DNA from: DASRTE01 sp035316885
Lineage (GTDB): Bacteria > Actinomycetota > Actinomycetes > Jiangellales > Jiangellaceae
Assembly: GCA_035316885.1 (NCBI GenBank)
Contig: DATHII010000330.1
Location: 1 to 13,993, forward strand
Direction: 5' to 3'
DNA: 13,993 nt
Of this stretch, positions 13,700-13,993 are shown in pieces. Within the stretch, counting starts at the first letter, position 1. Each line of letters opens with the position of its first letter. The notes under the pieces are model-generated. The model was given only the letters and a program-made list of their open reading frames with translations. It ran no database searches and was not told where the DNA came from. The position numbers were made by a program, and so were the translations under genes.

Positions 13700-13993
13700 G
13701 TGACGATCTCAGTTGCCGCGCTCGAGCCGGTTGAACTGAGCACGTGGCCGACCCCGCTGGAACCTGCTCGCCGGCTGGCGGTCAACCTTGGACTCGGAGT
13801 CGATGATCTCTGGATCAAGCGGGATGACCTGTCCGGTCTTGTTGCGGCGGCAACAAGATCCGCAAGCTGCAGTACACCTGCGCAGAGGCTGCCGCCCAAC
13901 AGAGTCGGGGCCGAGGTTCCTAGGCGCGGGCGCCGCAAGTACGCCCTGCTCCCTGCTGCTGTCTCCCAGCCGAGGAGCCCTCTCGTGGCACGG
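13700..13993 (+). pseudogene. ACC deaminase/D-cysteine desulfhydrase-like PLP enzyme, frameshifted and cut by window end
   Basis: From GTG at 13700 the frame encodes an N-terminus typical of this PLP-dependent family: VELSTWPTPLEPARRLAVNL, then LWIKRDDLSGL. The expected GGNK motif, whose Lys carries the PLP, follows at 13846-13857 in a different frame, GGNKIRKLQYTCAEAAAQ. One missing G near 13844 would join the two as LVGGGNK. The second frame meets TAG at 13921-13923. The original frame stays open to the window end, and its last residues (YALLPAAVSQP) weakly resemble the family's stretch after SNHAR, which suggests a second, compensating shift between about 13905 and 13940. As read, the active-site Lys is lost and the gene is dead, unless the shifts are sequencing errors. 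The remainder lies beyond the window. Confidence 0.75.

Noticed and set aside
1..13993. CRISPR array, tRNA or rRNA gene
   Set aside because: No regularly spaced repeats, cloverleaf-like sequences or rRNA signatures were noticed on either strand, although this was reading by eye and not a covariance search.

Overview
The window is high-GC DNA (strong G/C at third codon positions, GTG and TTG starts, tightly packed genes) and reads as the chromosome of an actinomycete. The gene families fit that: an ECF sigma factor with a SnoaL-like tail, DUF998, questin-oxidase-like and PgaE/RdmE-type monooxygenase proteins, and response regulator/thioredoxin-reductase fusions. The genus cannot be told from what is visible. 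No tRNA, rRNA, CRISPR array or insertion sequence was seen.

Layout. Positions 1-275 hold no convincing gene. A plus-strand series follows: an ECF sigma factor (276-1274) and a questin-oxidase-like protein (1296-2363); a short AraC-type regulator (2415-2813), a VOC/glyoxalase-fold protein (2849-3256) and a six-helix DUF998 membrane protein (3253-3930); and a DUF1905/YdeI-like gene broken by an internal deletion (3927-4248). Next is a receiver-like/glutaredoxin-like/thioredoxin-reductase-like flavoprotein (4386-6104). Convergent to it is a minus-strand tetR-monooxygenase operon (7707-8366 and 6153-7685) with a recognisable promoter and overlapping operator at 8373-8401. Divergent from tetR is a metallophosphoesterase (8414-9643) that has lost its first metal-binding motif. 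Convergent to that is a two-gene minus-strand operon: a complete response regulator/flavoprotein fusion (12778 to 11111) that overlaps a soluble histidine kinase with a CRP-like N-terminal domain (11114 to 9669). A secreted protein of unknown function (12968-13543), a pair of competing hairpins (13579-13616) and the frameshifted start of an ACC-deaminase/D-cysteine-desulfhydrase-like gene (13700 to the window end) close the window.

The most interesting system is the kinase/flavoprotein pair at 9669-12778. The response regulator's output is not DNA binding. It is a glutaredoxin-like fold without its cysteines, followed by an FAD/NAD(P)H thioredoxin-reductase body without its CxxC pair. A second copy of the fusion (4386-6104), in inverted orientation about 5 kb away, has no kinase beside it, and its receiver has lost the phosphoacceptor Asp and the conserved Lys. 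The pair therefore looks like one phosphorylation-controlled flavoenzyme and one copy uncoupled from phosphorylation.

The questin-oxidase-like protein and the monooxygenase both belong to families acting on aromatic polyketides or quinones. With the kinase/flavoprotein pair this gives the window a loose redox and aromatic-compound theme, but that link is inference. Three of the genes are damaged (YdeI-like, metallophosphoesterase, PLP enzyme), which suggests a rearranged accessory region.
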